From contig NZ_BDBY01000375.1 in assembly GCF_001613225.1 (NCBI RefSeq), positions 1 through 44,713 of the forward strand: DNA of 44,713 nt, in the 5' to 3' direction. The translations under genes and the position numbers were made by a program. The notes under the pieces were generated by a model. That model made no database searches. It was given only the letters and a program-made list of their open reading frames with translations, and had not been told where the DNA came from. Numbering within the stretch: the first letter of the stretch is position 1; each line of letters begins with the position of its first letter. The stretch is from Nocardia pseudovaccinii NBRC 100343. Lineage in GTDB: Bacteria; Actinomycetota; Actinomycetes; Mycobacteriales; Mycobacteriaceae. Positions 8,397 to 17,229 of this stretch are shown here, piece by piece.

Positions 8397-8834
8397 GGCG
8401 ACCTCCTTGTTCTTTTCGCAGAGCGACCAAACCTGCCCGGCACTTCTACCGACGCAGCTAGTGGCCGTCGTCACATCGTGTACGTAAAAAATTTAACGTC
8501 TACGTCAGCATTCGTCAAGCATTCAGCAGGACAGGCTCGACATGCGGGGCCGCGTAGCGCATTCCCGCGCACAACCAGCCCGAGCCGATAGAGCCTCATC
8601 TGCGAGATCGTCGGTGCCACAACTAAGCAACTTCGGCCGACACCCACCAACAGATCTGCCCACCAAGGCCAGAGAGCAGCAGCGCGCGCACCTCTACGCA
8701 AATTTGACATTATCGTGTATTTTCTGACTCCATAGAAGAACCTGGTTTACCGTACGAGCAGAGCCCTGCAGGGGCGCCTCTCTGCCATCAAGTTATCGCC
8801 GATATATCGAATACTGCTCTGGAAGGAGCCGTCA
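8397..8834. other. Divergent intergenic region between the P450 operon and the ChrB-like/DLH genes
   Basis: No gene is seen in these 438 bp. They hold the candidate operator at 8484-8497 on the P450 side and, on the other side, TTTGACATTATCGT (8703-8716). The latter contains a TTGACA hexamer but no convincing -10 at 16-18 bp. Nearly the same 14-mer recurs at 36136-36149. A ribosome binding site GGAAGGAG closes the region before the TTG at 8835. Confidence 0.5.
8484..8497. promoter_or_regulatory. Candidate operator upstream of the P450 operon (site B)
   Basis: GTAAAAAATTTAAC is a near-dyad of the same type as 5305-5318, with one mismatched arm base. Read on the minus strand it continues upstream into CGTAGACG, a flank shared with the site at 14324-14337. 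It lies 88-101 bp before the P450 GTG. Confidence 0.5.
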
Positions 8835-9407
8835 TTGCGCTGGGCTACGCTCGCTCACGTTCACCTCGACCGCGTCGCCTCGCCTTGGCTCGTGCGCCGG
8901 TTCGTTGACCCCACAGCACAATTCGAGTTCGTGGAGTGGGGCCTGGACGGCCAGCTCCCTGACCCGGCCCGGCTCCGCGTACCCGAGGGTGCGACACCAA
9001 TCGGCATGCCTGGTGTCGAACTGGGGCTGCACGACGAAAACGGGTCGTGTTTTCAGAAGGTGCTGCGCGCGTATGAACTCGACGATCCAGCACTGTGGCG
9101 AATGGAGCGAGTGATCGCGGCAGGCATCAGCCATGCCCTCGGCACCCCGCAGCGCCCAGACCAGACCGAAGACGAGCGTGTACTCGGCACGGCGCTGAAC
9201 CTGCTCGGCTCCGGCCTCGGCGTTGCCTTCGACGACGTCGAGCACATCGAACACGCAATGCCGCTATACGACGGAATCTACGAACACTGCCGCATGCGCG
9301 AGTTGTCCGAGGACATCCTCACCGCTGCCCCGAAACTCCCGCCACTACGCGTCCCGTATCTACGTGCCGCGCTCCGGAAAACCCAAGCCACCAAACCTAT
9401 TCGATGA
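8835..9407 (+). CDS. ChrB C-terminal-domain-like protein
   Basis: A 190-residue protein whose opening HVHLDRVASPWLVRRFVDP matches the conserved start of the ChrB domain, known from chromate-resistance operons (usual form: VDRIACPWLIRRFID). The rest also fits: an acidic E-H-rich middle, IEHAMPLYDGIYEHC, and a basic tail. In classical ChrB this domain follows a regulatory N-terminal region and accompanies the ChrA transporter; neither is here, so a chromate role is doubtful. The TTG start follows GGAAGGAG. The gene is divergent from the P450 operon and lies 30 bp before a dienelactone hydrolase, so it probably belongs to a catabolic unit. Its biochemical activity is unknown to me. Confidence 0.72.
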   Translation: MRWATLAHVHLDRVASPWLVRRFVDPTAQFEFVEWGLDGQLPDPARLRVPEGATPIGMPGVELGLHDENGSCFQKVLRAYELDDPALWRMERVIAAGISHALGTPQRPDQTEDERVLGTALNLLGSGLGVAFDDVEHIEHAMPLYDGIYEHCRMRELSEDILTAAPKLPPLRVPYLRAALRKTQATKPIR

Positions 9408-9437
9408 CGAGCCCGCCCACCGAGTATGAGGATCACC

Positions 9438-10187
9438 ATGACTGACAAGCACATCGAGTCCGAGGATGTTCGACTCGGTTCACTCCGCATCCACGTAGCC
9501 CATCCTGTGCTGGCTTCGCGGTCGGGTGTGCTGCTCTATCCCACCATCATGGGAATCGACGACGCGATGCGTTCGTTTGCACAAGCATTTGCCGACGCTG
9601 GCATGTACGCGGTCGTATGGGATCCCTACAACGGCGAAGATGGCGTCGGCGACCCCATGCAGATGCTCGCCAAATCGAAGGAGGTCGAGGATCGCGCCGC
9701 AGTCCGCGACCTCGGACTGATCGTCGATCACATGCGGGACGAGCTCGGCCTCACCAGCATCGCCGGGATCGGGTGGTGCTTCGGTGGCCGCATCGCCATC
9801 GTGCATGGCGGCAGCGACGATCGTATCCAGGCAGTGAGTGCCTACAACCCGACGATCTGGTCACCGTCACTCCCACCGGTCGAGATAGCCGGACATCCCG
9901 TCAGCAGAGCAGACTTTCCCGGACAGACGCTGGACGAACTGGCACTCGCAGCTACGATCAACGGCCCGGTTCAGGTCTGCCATCCGGCACACGACTTCAC
10001 GCCACCAGTCGTCTACCAAGAGCTGATGGACGTGCTCCGCACCCGATCGAATCCGACGATCTACGAGTTCTATCCCGGTGTCGATCACGGATTCTCCTAC
10101 ACACCAGGGCAGGCTAACGAGCAGGCGCACCGCTTCGCCTGGGCTACCACGCTGTCGATGTTCTCCCGGTGCCTCGAAGCCGCCTGA
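9438..10187 (+). CDS. Dienelactone hydrolase family protein
   Basis: A 249-residue alpha/beta hydrolase with the dienelactone-hydrolase nucleophile block GWCFGG (Cys114), an aspartate in HPAHDFTPP (Asp186) and a histidine in GVDHGFS (His217), which together form the Cys-Asp-His triad. Enzymes of the family open enol-lactones such as 4-carboxymethylenebut-2-en-4-olide, and other members hydrolyse esters. The ATG at 9438 is preceded by GAGG; an ATG at 9426 has no better site. It follows the ChrB-like gene by 30 bp and ends in a strong terminator. It may hydrolyse a lactone produced by the ring-cleavage or Baeyer-Villiger steps of the neighbouring pathway, which is inference. Confidence 0.9.
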   Translation: MTDKHIESEDVRLGSLRIHVAHPVLASRSGVLLYPTIMGIDDAMRSFAQAFADAGMYAVVWDPYNGEDGVGDPMQMLAKSKEVEDRAAVRDLGLIVDHMRDELGLTSIAGIGWCFGGRIAIVHGGSDDRIQAVSAYNPTIWSPSLPPVEIAGHPVSRADFPGQTLDELALAATINGPVQVCHPAHDFTPPVVYQELMDVLRTRSNPTIYEFYPGVDHGFSYTPGQANEQAHRFAWATTLSMFSRCLEAA

Positions 10188-10247
10188 TCCACGACGGATG
10201 AGAGCGGCGCGGGACCGCGCTACACCCCTGTCCGCTCCGCGGCGCGC

Positions 10248-10285
10248 CTGCCGTCACCGCACTTACCCTGCGGTGACGGCAGTTT
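10248..10285 (+). terminator. Rho-independent terminator after the dienelactone hydrolase gene
   Basis: A perfect 14-bp stem CTGCCGTCACCGCA / TGCGGTGACGGCAG (10248-10261 and 10269-10282) with a 7-nt loop, followed by TTT. It separates the hydrolase from the TetR gene that follows on the same strand. Confidence 0.85.
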
Positions 10286-10316
10286 CGCGGACGTCCTCTA
10301 GAAGGCTCGAGGTTCG

Positions 10317-10949
10317 GTGTTGCCCAGGAAAGGTTTTCGGGAGAGGAAGAAGAGGTCCACCCGGGGCCGGATTCAAGAATGTGGTTTAGGGCTGTTCGTA
10401 GCGCTGGGGTTCGACCAGACGACAATCGAACAAGTCGGCGTCGCCGCTGAGATCTCGACTCGCACTATCGGCAGGTACTTTTCGAGTAAAGAACAGATCG
10501 TCTTGGATGGCTTGGTCGATACTGCACTTGCGGACGCGATCGAGGACGCGCCCGCAGGGCTCGACCTCGTCTCGGCCATCCGCGTCGGGATCCGCGAGAC
10601 GTACCGGGATCCGCAAGAGCAAATCCATTTGCGATTCATGCTGATCGTGCGGACGCCGAGTCTGCAGCACGCGATGTACGGCGCGATACACGAGGTGATC
10701 AAAATTCTCGCCACAGCCATCGCGCGGCGCAACAACCGTCCTGTCGACGATCTCGCAGTGGCCACTCTTGCGGGCGCGGTTGCCGGCGTGTCCCTTTCAG
10801 CATTTATTCAGGCGGTGGAACAAGGCGAAACCGACTTCGACGATTACTTATGTGAGGTCGATTGCCGACTGGCGCAACTCGACTGCTGGATCGGAGCCGC
10901 CGCTGCGACGGCGCTGCCCTCTTCGATCTCCCCCTTGTCGGATCGCTGA
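10317..10949 (+). CDS. TetR family transcriptional regulator
   Basis: A 210-residue regulator with an N-terminal TetR helix-turn-helix: LFVALGFDQTTIEQVGVAAE followed by ISTRTIGRYFSSKEQIV (about residues 26-62). The remainder is an all-helical ligand-binding domain of the ordinary length. The GTG at 10317 stands behind GAGG at a short spacing. It is flanked by hairpins on both sides, so it is a single-gene unit. Possible targets are the neighbouring ChrB-like/DLH and P450 operons; no copy of the shared dyad is visible in its own promoter, which argues against autoregulation through that site. Confidence 0.88.
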   Translation: MLPRKGFRERKKRSTRGRIQECGLGLFVALGFDQTTIEQVGVAAEISTRTIGRYFSSKEQIVLDGLVDTALADAIEDAPAGLDLVSAIRVGIRETYRDPQEQIHLRFMLIVRTPSLQHAMYGAIHEVIKILATAIARRNNRPVDDLAVATLAGAVAGVSLSAFIQAVEQGETDFDDYLCEVDCRLAQLDCWIGAAAATALPSSISPLSDR

Positions 10950-11003
10950 ACACAGCGATGCCGTACATAACCGAGATAGCGTCGTATCGAATCCACCACG
11001 CGC

Positions 11004-11039
11004 CGTGCCCGCGCCAAGCTGTGCACTGGCGCGGGCACG
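11004..11039. terminator. Bidirectional terminator between convergent tetR and amidohydrolase genes
   Basis: Stem CGTGCCCGCGCCA (11004-11016) pairs perfectly with TGGCGCGGGCACG (11027-11039) over 13 bp, loop 10 nt. It has no long T tract, as is common in high-GC actinobacteria. Its position between two converging stops supports a terminator. Confidence 0.75.
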
Positions 11040-11045
11040 GGCGAA

Positions 11046-12461
11046 TCAGTGCTGTTCCTCCGCGAGATAGACGGCGTTATCCGGGGTGGGCGGCACCCAG
11101 CCCGGGGTGATGCCGCACCGCTCGAGCACGGCCGCCGCAGCATCGGTTGCCGAGGAATGCAACTGCGCCATATCGGCGTCTACCAGACGGCCATCCTTCT
11201 TGACCTGCCGACCGGCGATGAAGACATCGGAGACTACGGAACGACTCGCACTGTGGACGACACTGGCGACCGGATCGAGAACCGGAGTCATGGACACGTG
11301 CGCCGTGTTGATCATGACGAGATCGGCTTGCTTACCGGGCGCGATACTGCCGATCCTGTCCTCTTGCCCCAGCGCCCGAGCGCCCTCGATGGTCGCCATT
11401 CGTAGGACGTCACGGGTCGTGAGGTTCAGGTTCCACGGATTCCGGCCTTCGGACAATGCGACGTCGTTCGCCTGCGCGCGAGGTATCGCCAATGCGAACC
11501 GCATCGCGGTGAACTGATCACTACCGACCGCGATGCATGTATCGATCCCGATATTGGGCCACAGTCCATTAGCGAGCATTCGCCCGATCGGCGGCCAGCC
11601 GTGTCCCATGCCGCATTCGTCTTCCGGCGTAACCGATGCGGTCACCCCGAATTCCAGCATCAACTTGATATCGTCGTCAGTGAAGTAGTTGCAGTGGCCG
11701 AATGTCAGCTTATCGTTCAGCAGGCCGGCCTGATGCATGATCGCAACCGCCGAACGTCCCGGCATTACACCTTGCCCCAGGTGCATGTTCATCCGGATGC
11801 CCAATTCGCGAGCCAAAGCCATATCCTGGTCGACTGCGTCCATTGTCAGATGGTCCGGGCCCATTCCGGCCATACCGATGGTCAGCAGACTCGTGTCGGA
11901 CGGGTACTTGTTTCGCAGCCGCCGGACCTCACTGGCATTTGCCGGAGTAGTGGCGATGAACGGCGGCGCCAGGCATGCCTGCAGGTCGATGATGTTGGCA
12001 CCACTGCCGAAACAGGCCCGGATCCGCGCCGCCTCCAGCCCGGCAAGCAATGCATCCGTATGCTCCGGCGATGTCGACTGTTGGCACCAGTCGAATACCG
12101 CTGTAACACCCGAGTCGATGGAATCCAGGGCGCCCAGCCGATTGGCGAGAAACAGATCATCCGGCGTGAAATTCGGGCCCACGACACCAATGATTGATAC
12201 CAGATATTCCATCAGCGACCAATTCGATCCCAGTCCGCGGAGAAGTATCTGGTACAAGTGCCGATGTGTGTCGATGAATCCCGGAATTACGATGTGGTTG
12301 GTTGCATCCACCACGCGTGCCGACCCTTCGGCGACGACTAGATCCGGGCCGACCGCGGTGATCCGATCACCATCGATGAGAATATCTGCCTTTTGGTCGG
12401 GTACACCCGGTTCCATCGTGATAACGGTGGCACCGCGAATGATTGTGCGCTCCTCGGCCAT
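11046..12461 (-). CDS. Amidohydrolase family protein (TRZ/ATZ, cytosine-deaminase-like)
   Basis: A 471-residue metal-dependent hydrolase. It has the N-terminal composite-domain strand, then DTHRHLYQILLRG with the HxH metal ligands, MNMHLGQG, a third His in FGHCNYF, and the metal-binding Asp in a C-terminal VGSDQFTAMR. The end has IGSIAPGKQADLVMI, the signature of the chlorohydrolase/deaminase branch (TrzN, AtzA, SAH deaminase, guanine deaminase). The reaction is hydrolytic removal of an amino, halo or thio group from a ring, or C-N cleavage. The ATG at 12461 follows AAGGAAGGA. It is the leftmost gene of a minus-strand group, 134 bp from the monooxygenase. Why an N-directed hydrolase sits here is unclear. 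Confidence 0.88.
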   Translation of the reverse strand: MAEERTIIRGATVITMEPGVPDQKADILIDGDRITAVGPDLVVAEGSARVVDATNHIVIPGFIDTHRHLYQILLRGLGSNWSLMEYLVSIIGVVGPNFTPDDLFLANRLGALDSIDSGVTAVFDWCQQSTSPEHTDALLAGLEAARIRACFGSGANIIDLQACLAPPFIATTPANASEVRRLRNKYPSDTSLLTIGMAGMGPDHLTMDAVDQDMALARELGIRMNMHLGQGVMPGRSAVAIMHQAGLLNDKLTFGHCNYFTDDDIKLMLEFGVTASVTPEDECGMGHGWPPIGRMLANGLWPNIGIDTCIAVGSDQFTAMRFALAIPRAQANDVALSEGRNPWNLNLTTRDVLRMATIEGARALGQEDRIGSIAPGKQADLVMINTAHVSMTPVLDPVASVVHSASRSVVSDVFIAGRQVKKDGRLVDADMAQLHSSATDAAAAVLERCGITPGWVPPTPDNAVYLAEEQH

Positions 12462-12595
12462 GTCTTGCGATCCTTCCTTTTAACGCATCATTGCGCTGGA
12501 TCCGACGCCCCCGCTGGAAAATAGATCCACATCATGCCCGGAATAAACACTACGTAGATGTGACGTCGACTTCAATAGTTTGACTACCAAGTAAG

Positions 12596-14212
12596 TCATT
12601 TGAGAAGACGGCGGCGGCGCTCCGCATGCCCCCTGACATGGTCCAGGATCGCCTCCGGATCAGCGGGCACCACGTCGGCCGCCCAGGCGACGTACTGGTC
12701 GGGGCGAACAAGCAGCAGCCCACATCCATAGCGATCGCGCAGATCGGCTCGACGGAGACCGACCACGGTCAGCGGAATACCCAACCGCTCTGCCGCAGAA
12801 CGGAACTCGGCCGCCGCGCGAGTAGCGACCACGGTTGTCTCATCGATGAGCAGCAGACTCAGGTCAGTACCGAGCTCGTCGTAGATCGAGATGTCGTCCT
12901 CGAGCCAAACGTGCGGCAACCGGTACCCCGGCAGTCCTGAACACCCTCCTGTGGCTGGCACGACAATCGGGGAGTCGTCATAACCAGTGTTCAGAACAAG
13001 GTCCAGGGCGTGGAACTCAGCATGCTTGGTCTCCTGGATCCGGATGTCCACGGCCGCCCGTGCCAGGTCACCACTCTCACCGTCCGCATCGAGAGCCGCG
13101 GTGATGAGGTCGGTGGACAGAACCTTCATATTGGCCGTGGCCTCGGCGATCACCCGATCCTGGACCGGCCGGCGCTCAGCCGCGTAGCTGTCGAGAAGTG
13201 CAGGGCCACCCCAGCCGCCGAGCACCGCGGCCAGCTTCCAACCCAGGTCGACAGCGTCACCGATACCGGTGTTGAGGCCGTGCCCGCCGAAGGGAGGGTT
13301 GAGGTGAGCGGCGTCGCCCGCAAGGAAGACCCGGCCGTCAGCGACCCGATCGACCAGCTGCATCCGGGCGGTCCAGGGGTCGGTGGAGAGAATCTGCACG
13401 TCGGTGTCCATGCCGATCAATCCTCGGATCAGTTCCCTGCCGGTTCGCTCACCGTTCTCCCTGTCCACGCCGAATGCGACACACCACCAGGTGCCGTCAC
13501 GGTCGAGCGGACCGACGATGCCGGGCGTGTCCGCGTTGACGGTCCAGTACTGCACCGCAGGTCCGTGCGCGACATGATCCCAGAGGTCCGGCGCGCGGAA
13601 GACCATGCCGAAGTTGGGGCGCAGCGCTTGTTCACCGACGTAGGACGAACCGATCGCCTCCCGCACAACGCTGCGGGCCCCGTCAGCCCCGACAACGTAG
13701 TCCGCGGCGATAACCGCGCGGGTGCCCGTCGCGTCCACTATGGACACATCGACCCCGTCGCGCCGCTGGTCGAGGCCAGCGACCGACCAGCCGGTGACGA
13801 GTACGCACGAGTCGAGTGCCGCCACTGTCTCGCGCAGCAGCTCCTCGAGCACGAACTGGGGCGCCTGCTGGCCCCACTCCGGGTAGCGATCGCCGCCGTC
13901 CAGGAGGCCGAGAACTCCGGTGAACCGGGAGAGTTCACGCCCAGCCAGCGTGGTGCAGAAGACGATGTCCTGCGACCACTCGACCGGTAGCGGCGCCCGC
14001 TTGCGCAACTGGTCCGCGAGCCCCCAGCGACGCAGATGCTCCATGGTGCGGATATTGACGGTTTTGCAGCGTGGTCGCGCATGCGAGACGATCTCGCGCG
14101 GCTCGATCACGACACAGCTGATCCCCCGCCTGCCGAGTTCGACCGCGGTGGCCAGGCCGACTGGTCCGCCCCCAGCCACCAGCACTTGCGTCGTTGCGGG
14201 CAGGCCGCTCAC
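12596..14212 (-). CDS. FAD-dependent aromatic monooxygenase (p-hydroxybenzoate hydroxylase fold)
   Basis: A 538-residue class A flavin monooxygenase. Seen are GGGPVGL (residues 14-20), the DG motif in GADGARSVVREA contacting FAD and NAD(P)H, the GD motif in FLAGDAAHLNPPFGGHGLN, and a C-terminal thioredoxin-like extension of about 150 residues, as in phenol 2-monooxygenase and MhpA-type enzymes. The expected reaction is NAD(P)H-dependent hydroxylation of a phenol, ortho or para, or less often a Baeyer-Villiger or decarboxylative hydroxylation. The GTG at 14212 lies directly after GGGAGGT and was preferred to an upstream ATG at 14281. The promoter side carries site C of the shared dyad. From context it could turn the aromatised product into a catechol or hydroquinone for the extradiol enzymes. 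Confidence 0.9.
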   Translation of the reverse strand: MSGLPATTQVLVAGGGPVGLATAVELGRRGISCVVIEPREIVSHARPRCKTVNIRTMEHLRRWGLADQLRKRAPLPVEWSQDIVFCTTLAGRELSRFTGVLGLLDGGDRYPEWGQQAPQFVLEELLRETVAALDSCVLVTGWSVAGLDQRRDGVDVSIVDATGTRAVIAADYVVGADGARSVVREAIGSSYVGEQALRPNFGMVFRAPDLWDHVAHGPAVQYWTVNADTPGIVGPLDRDGTWWCVAFGVDRENGERTGRELIRGLIGMDTDVQILSTDPWTARMQLVDRVADGRVFLAGDAAHLNPPFGGHGLNTGIGDAVDLGWKLAAVLGGWGGPALLDSYAAERRPVQDRVIAEATANMKVLSTDLITAALDADGESGDLARAAVDIRIQETKHAEFHALDLVLNTGYDDSPIVVPATGGCSGLPGYRLPHVWLEDDISIYDELGTDLSLLLIDETTVVATRAAAEFRSAAERLGIPLTVVGLRRADLRDRYGCGLLLVRPDQYVAWAADVVPADPEAILDHVRGHAERRRRLLK

Positions 14213-14323
14213 TGGACCTCCCCGCGAAATGCTTTTCCTACTGGCCGCTTTCCCGTTGCGGCCGCGCCGCCCGGCATCCACTTCGACGTCACAGTTATCA
14301 CGTTATAGCCGTTAAACTTTCTA

Positions 14324-14337
14324 GTCAATAAATTTAC
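14324..14337. promoter_or_regulatory. Candidate operator upstream of the flavin monooxygenase (site C)
   Basis: GTCAATAAATTTAC has one mismatch to the GTAAA-N4-TTTAC dyad. With its flank it matches site B at 16 of 21 positions on the minus strand (shared CGTAGA). It lies between the acetoacetyl-CoA synthetase stop and the monooxygenase start. Confidence 0.45.
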
Positions 14338-14362
14338 ATCTACGAAAATCCGCTGATGCTCG

Positions 14363-16357
14363 TCAGTGCCGCAGCGGCAACCGCGCCCCGAGATCCGCGT
14401 AGAAGCCGAGCAATTCAGGACGGTCGACCACGCCCGCATTGACTGCGCGTTCCATGGGCACGCCCTGGATGAGCCGCTTCACCGGGACCTCGAGACGCTT
14501 ACCGGTCAATGTGTGCGGTATGGCAGGCACTTCGATGATCTCGTCGGGCACGTGCCGCGGTGAACACTCGGCGCGAATCCGATCAGCGATCTCCGCGCGC
14601 AGATCGTCATCGATCACACAGTCCACCGCAGGCACCACGAACAAGGGCATGTAGTAACCGCCATCGGGCAGCTCGGCCCCGATCACCAAGCTCTCCTCGA
14701 CCTGATCGAAAGTGTCGATCACGGCGTAGATGTCGGCACTACCCATCCGGACTCCGTGCCTATTGATCGTCGAGTCCGACCTGCCACGAATCTCGGCAGT
14801 GCCGTCGTCGTGGATCACGAGCCAGTCGCCATGCCGCCAAACTCCGGGAAAAACATCGAAATACGCCTCGTGGTAACGCCTGCCATCCGGATCGTCGATG
14901 AAGTACAACGGCATCGAGGGCATGGGCGCGGTGACCACCAGCTCGCCCACGTCCCCGACGACGGGTTCACCGTCGTCACTCCACGCTTGCACGTCGGTGC
15001 CCAGGAAACGGCACTGCATCCGCCCGGCGTGCACCGGTTTCATCGGGTTTCCGCCGACGTAGGGTGCACACACGTCGGTGCCGCCGCTCGGTGCGTCGAG
15101 CCACACGTCCGGCTTCACCGCGTCGTACACCCACTGCCAGCCCGCGGCGGGCAGCGGTGAGCCGGTCGACATGATGCATCGCAGACGCGACAGAACATGA
15201 TCCGCTCCCGGGGTGAGATCAGCCTTTGCCGAAGCCGTCAGATAACCGGCGCTCGTGCCGAAGTGCGTTGCCCTGGTTCGTGCGACGATCCGCCACAGAG
15301 CGTTCTTGCCCGGCCACACCGGGCTGCCGTCGTACAGCACGGCGGTGGCACCGGTGAGCAAGGAGCTGACCAGGACGTTCCAGATCATCCAGGCCGAGGT
15401 TGTGTACCAGAAGAACATGTCGCCAGGCCGCACATCGTTGTGCAGCCCAAGCCATTTCAGATGCTCCAGCAAAATGCCACCGTGCCCGTGGACGATTCCC
15501 TTCGGCAGGCCGGTAGTCCCCGACGAGTACAGAATCCACAATGGGTGGTCGAAGGGAAGTTGCTCGAACACCAGCTCCGCCGGTCGAGAAACCACATCGG
15601 ACCAGCTGCTCGCGCCGAGCAACGCTGACTTCACACCCAGGATCGGCACTGTGATCACCTGCCGGACCGATGGCAGTGCCGCGACCAACTCGGCAACCTC
15701 CCGCCCGCGGGCAATTTCCTTGCCGCCGTAGGTATAGCCGTCGACCGCCAGCAAGACCACCGGCTCGATTTGCCTGAAACGGTCGATTACCGCCTGCGTG
15801 CCGTAGTCAGGCGGGCAACACGACCACACCGCGCCGATGCTCGCCGCAGCGAGCAATCCCACTACCGCGTGCTCGGTATTCGTCACATAGCCAGCTACTC
15901 GATCCCCGGGACGCACACCCGACGAACGCAGCCAGGCGGCCAGGGACGCCACTTGCCCGCCCAACTGATCCCAAGATATGTCCTCCATACGACCGTCCTC
16001 ACCCAGCGTGCGCAGCGCCGGACGGGCGGCGGTGGCGTTGCGGAAGACGTGCTCGGCGTAGTTCAAGCGCGCGCCGGGAAACCACTGCGCCCCGGGCATC
16101 GAAGCGTTCGCCAGCACCGCGTCGTACGGAGCGGAGGACTGAATGCCGAAGAACTCCCACAGCGAGGCCCAGAATTCGGCCGGGTTCCGCACCGACCACG
16201 ACCAAAGCCGCTCGTAGTCGTCGGTCTCGATAGCTCCGCTCGCGCAGATACGCCGGGCGAACCCGGCCATCGCCGACGCGGCGGCCCGCTCGGGCCGCGG
16301 GCTCCAGAGCGCGCCGGGAGCGCGCGTATCCACTGGGGACGGCTGGGGCGAGGTCAT
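14363..16357 (-). CDS. aacS: Acetoacetate-CoA ligase (acetoacetyl-CoA synthetase)
   Basis: A 664-residue ANL-superfamily ligase that activates acetoacetate, or a similar 3-oxoacid, to its CoA thioester through an acyl-adenylate. Seen are the P-loop-like YSSGTTGLPKGIVHGHGG, the LDAPSGGTDVCAPYVGGNP segment and a terminal TLTGKRLEVPVKRL holding the catalytic lysine, together with the long N-terminal half characteristic of AacS. The ATG at 16357 follows AAGGAG by six bases; more upstream ATGs up to 16414 have no such site. It stands head-to-head with the VOC gene at 16476, sharing a promoter region with site D. A role in reclaiming an acetoacetate fragment released by FAH-type cleavage of a diketo acid fits the setting, but is inference. 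Confidence 0.9.
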   Translation of the reverse strand: MTSPQPSPVDTRAPGALWSPRPERAAASAMAGFARRICASGAIETDDYERLWSWSVRNPAEFWASLWEFFGIQSSAPYDAVLANASMPGAQWFPGARLNYAEHVFRNATAARPALRTLGEDGRMEDISWDQLGGQVASLAAWLRSSGVRPGDRVAGYVTNTEHAVVGLLAAASIGAVWSCCPPDYGTQAVIDRFRQIEPVVLLAVDGYTYGGKEIARGREVAELVAALPSVRQVITVPILGVKSALLGASSWSDVVSRPAELVFEQLPFDHPLWILYSSGTTGLPKGIVHGHGGILLEHLKWLGLHNDVRPGDMFFWYTTSAWMIWNVLVSSLLTGATAVLYDGSPVWPGKNALWRIVARTRATHFGTSAGYLTASAKADLTPGADHVLSRLRCIMSTGSPLPAAGWQWVYDAVKPDVWLDAPSGGTDVCAPYVGGNPMKPVHAGRMQCRFLGTDVQAWSDDGEPVVGDVGELVVTAPMPSMPLYFIDDPDGRRYHEAYFDVFPGVWRHGDWLVIHDDGTAEIRGRSDSTINRHGVRMGSADIYAVIDTFDQVEESLVIGAELPDGGYYMPLFVVPAVDCVIDDDLRAEIADRIRAECSPRHVPDEIIEVPAIPHTLTGKRLEVPVKRLIQGVPMERAVNAGVVDRPELLGFYADLGARLPLRH

Positions 16358-16428
16358 TCCGGCTCCTTCAGATCCACTCGACATGCCCATACCTGGACTG
16401 CCACAAGCTTCCATGTTATAACGAAGTC

Positions 16429-16442
16429 GTCCAATATTTTAC
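16429..16442. promoter_or_regulatory. Candidate operator in the divergent aacS / VOC promoter (site D)
   Basis: GTCCAATATTTTAC (minus strand GTAAAATATTGGAC) fits the shared GTAAA-N4-TTKAC pattern and lies midway between the two divergent starts at 16357 and 16476, where one bound repressor could control both. Confidence 0.45.
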
Positions 16443-16475
16443 ACTTGCGACAACAAGTCGCCAGAGGAGGCAGCC

Positions 16476-17111
16476 ATGCCAGACGCGACCGCAGCCGGTT
16501 CCCCACCACAGGTCCGCAAGCCCCGGCCGATCATTGCGCCGAAGTTCCACCACACGACATTTCTCACCTTGAAGCTGCACGAGATGGTCGCTTGGTACGA
16601 GAAGGTCGCGGGCCTGACACCTGTGCACTACAGCGACGGCGCGGCGTGGCTGACCAACGACGAGGCCAACCACCGAATCGCCCTGGTAGCGCATCCGGCG
16701 ATCAAGAAGCCGGTGGACAAGTCGATCAGCGCGGGTATGCACCACACCGCGTTCGAGTACACCGACTTCGACCAGTGGCTCGACAATTACGTCCGGCTCG
16801 AGGAAGAGGGCATCGTCCCCTTCATGTGCCTCGACCACGGGATGACACTGTCGATGTACTACGCCGACCCAGAAGGCAACGGCGTGGAAATCCAGATCGA
16901 CGCCTTCGGCGACTGGGCGAAGTCCACAGAATGGATGTGGGCGTCATTGGAGTTCGCCGAGAACCCGATCGGCCAGTGGTTCGACCCGGACAAGCTCGTG
17001 GCCGCACGCCAAAAGGGTCTCTCGAAGGACGAGATCCACCGGGGCGCCCGCGCCGGCGACTACCTCCCAGAGAATCCGCCTGCCGACATTCTCCTGCCAG
17101 AGGTGTACTGA
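16476..17111 (+). CDS. VOC-family metalloenzyme, one-domain extradiol-dioxygenase-like
   Basis: A 211-residue vicinal-oxygen-chelate protein with candidate metal ligands His26 (FHHTTF), His90 (MHHTAFEY) and Glu138 (NGVEIQ), the two-His-one-Glu set used by type I extradiol dioxygenases and glyoxalases. It is shorter than two-domain extradiol enzymes and lacks a second module, and it has a C-terminal tail after residue 145 that wraps up with DYLPENPPAD. One-domain relatives include catechol- and hydroquinone-cleaving enzymes. The ATG follows GAGGAGG. It is 118 bp before the FAD oxidase gene, so the two may be co-transcribed. Ring cleavage is plausible, isomerase or lyase chemistry is not excluded. 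Confidence 0.83.
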   Translation: MPDATAAGSPPQVRKPRPIIAPKFHHTTFLTLKLHEMVAWYEKVAGLTPVHYSDGAAWLTNDEANHRIALVAHPAIKKPVDKSISAGMHHTAFEYTDFDQWLDNYVRLEEEGIVPFMCLDHGMTLSMYYADPEGNGVEIQIDAFGDWAKSTEWMWASLEFAENPIGQWFDPDKLVAARQKGLSKDEIHRGARAGDYLPENPPADILLPEVY

Positions 17112-17229
17112 CACCCGCCATCACATCGCCAGCAGATAGCGGCAGCATCCCGACGCCCCGACACTGCGGCCGCGAACTCCATACCTCCGCGACGGAGGTG
17201 GCCGATTCAACGACGAACGATGGAAAATC

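Noticed and set aside
12581..12598. TGACT...AGTCA inverted repeat before the amidohydrolase gene
   Set aside because: Arms of only five bases with an unmatched centre, and it overlaps the monooxygenase stop codon; not better than chance.
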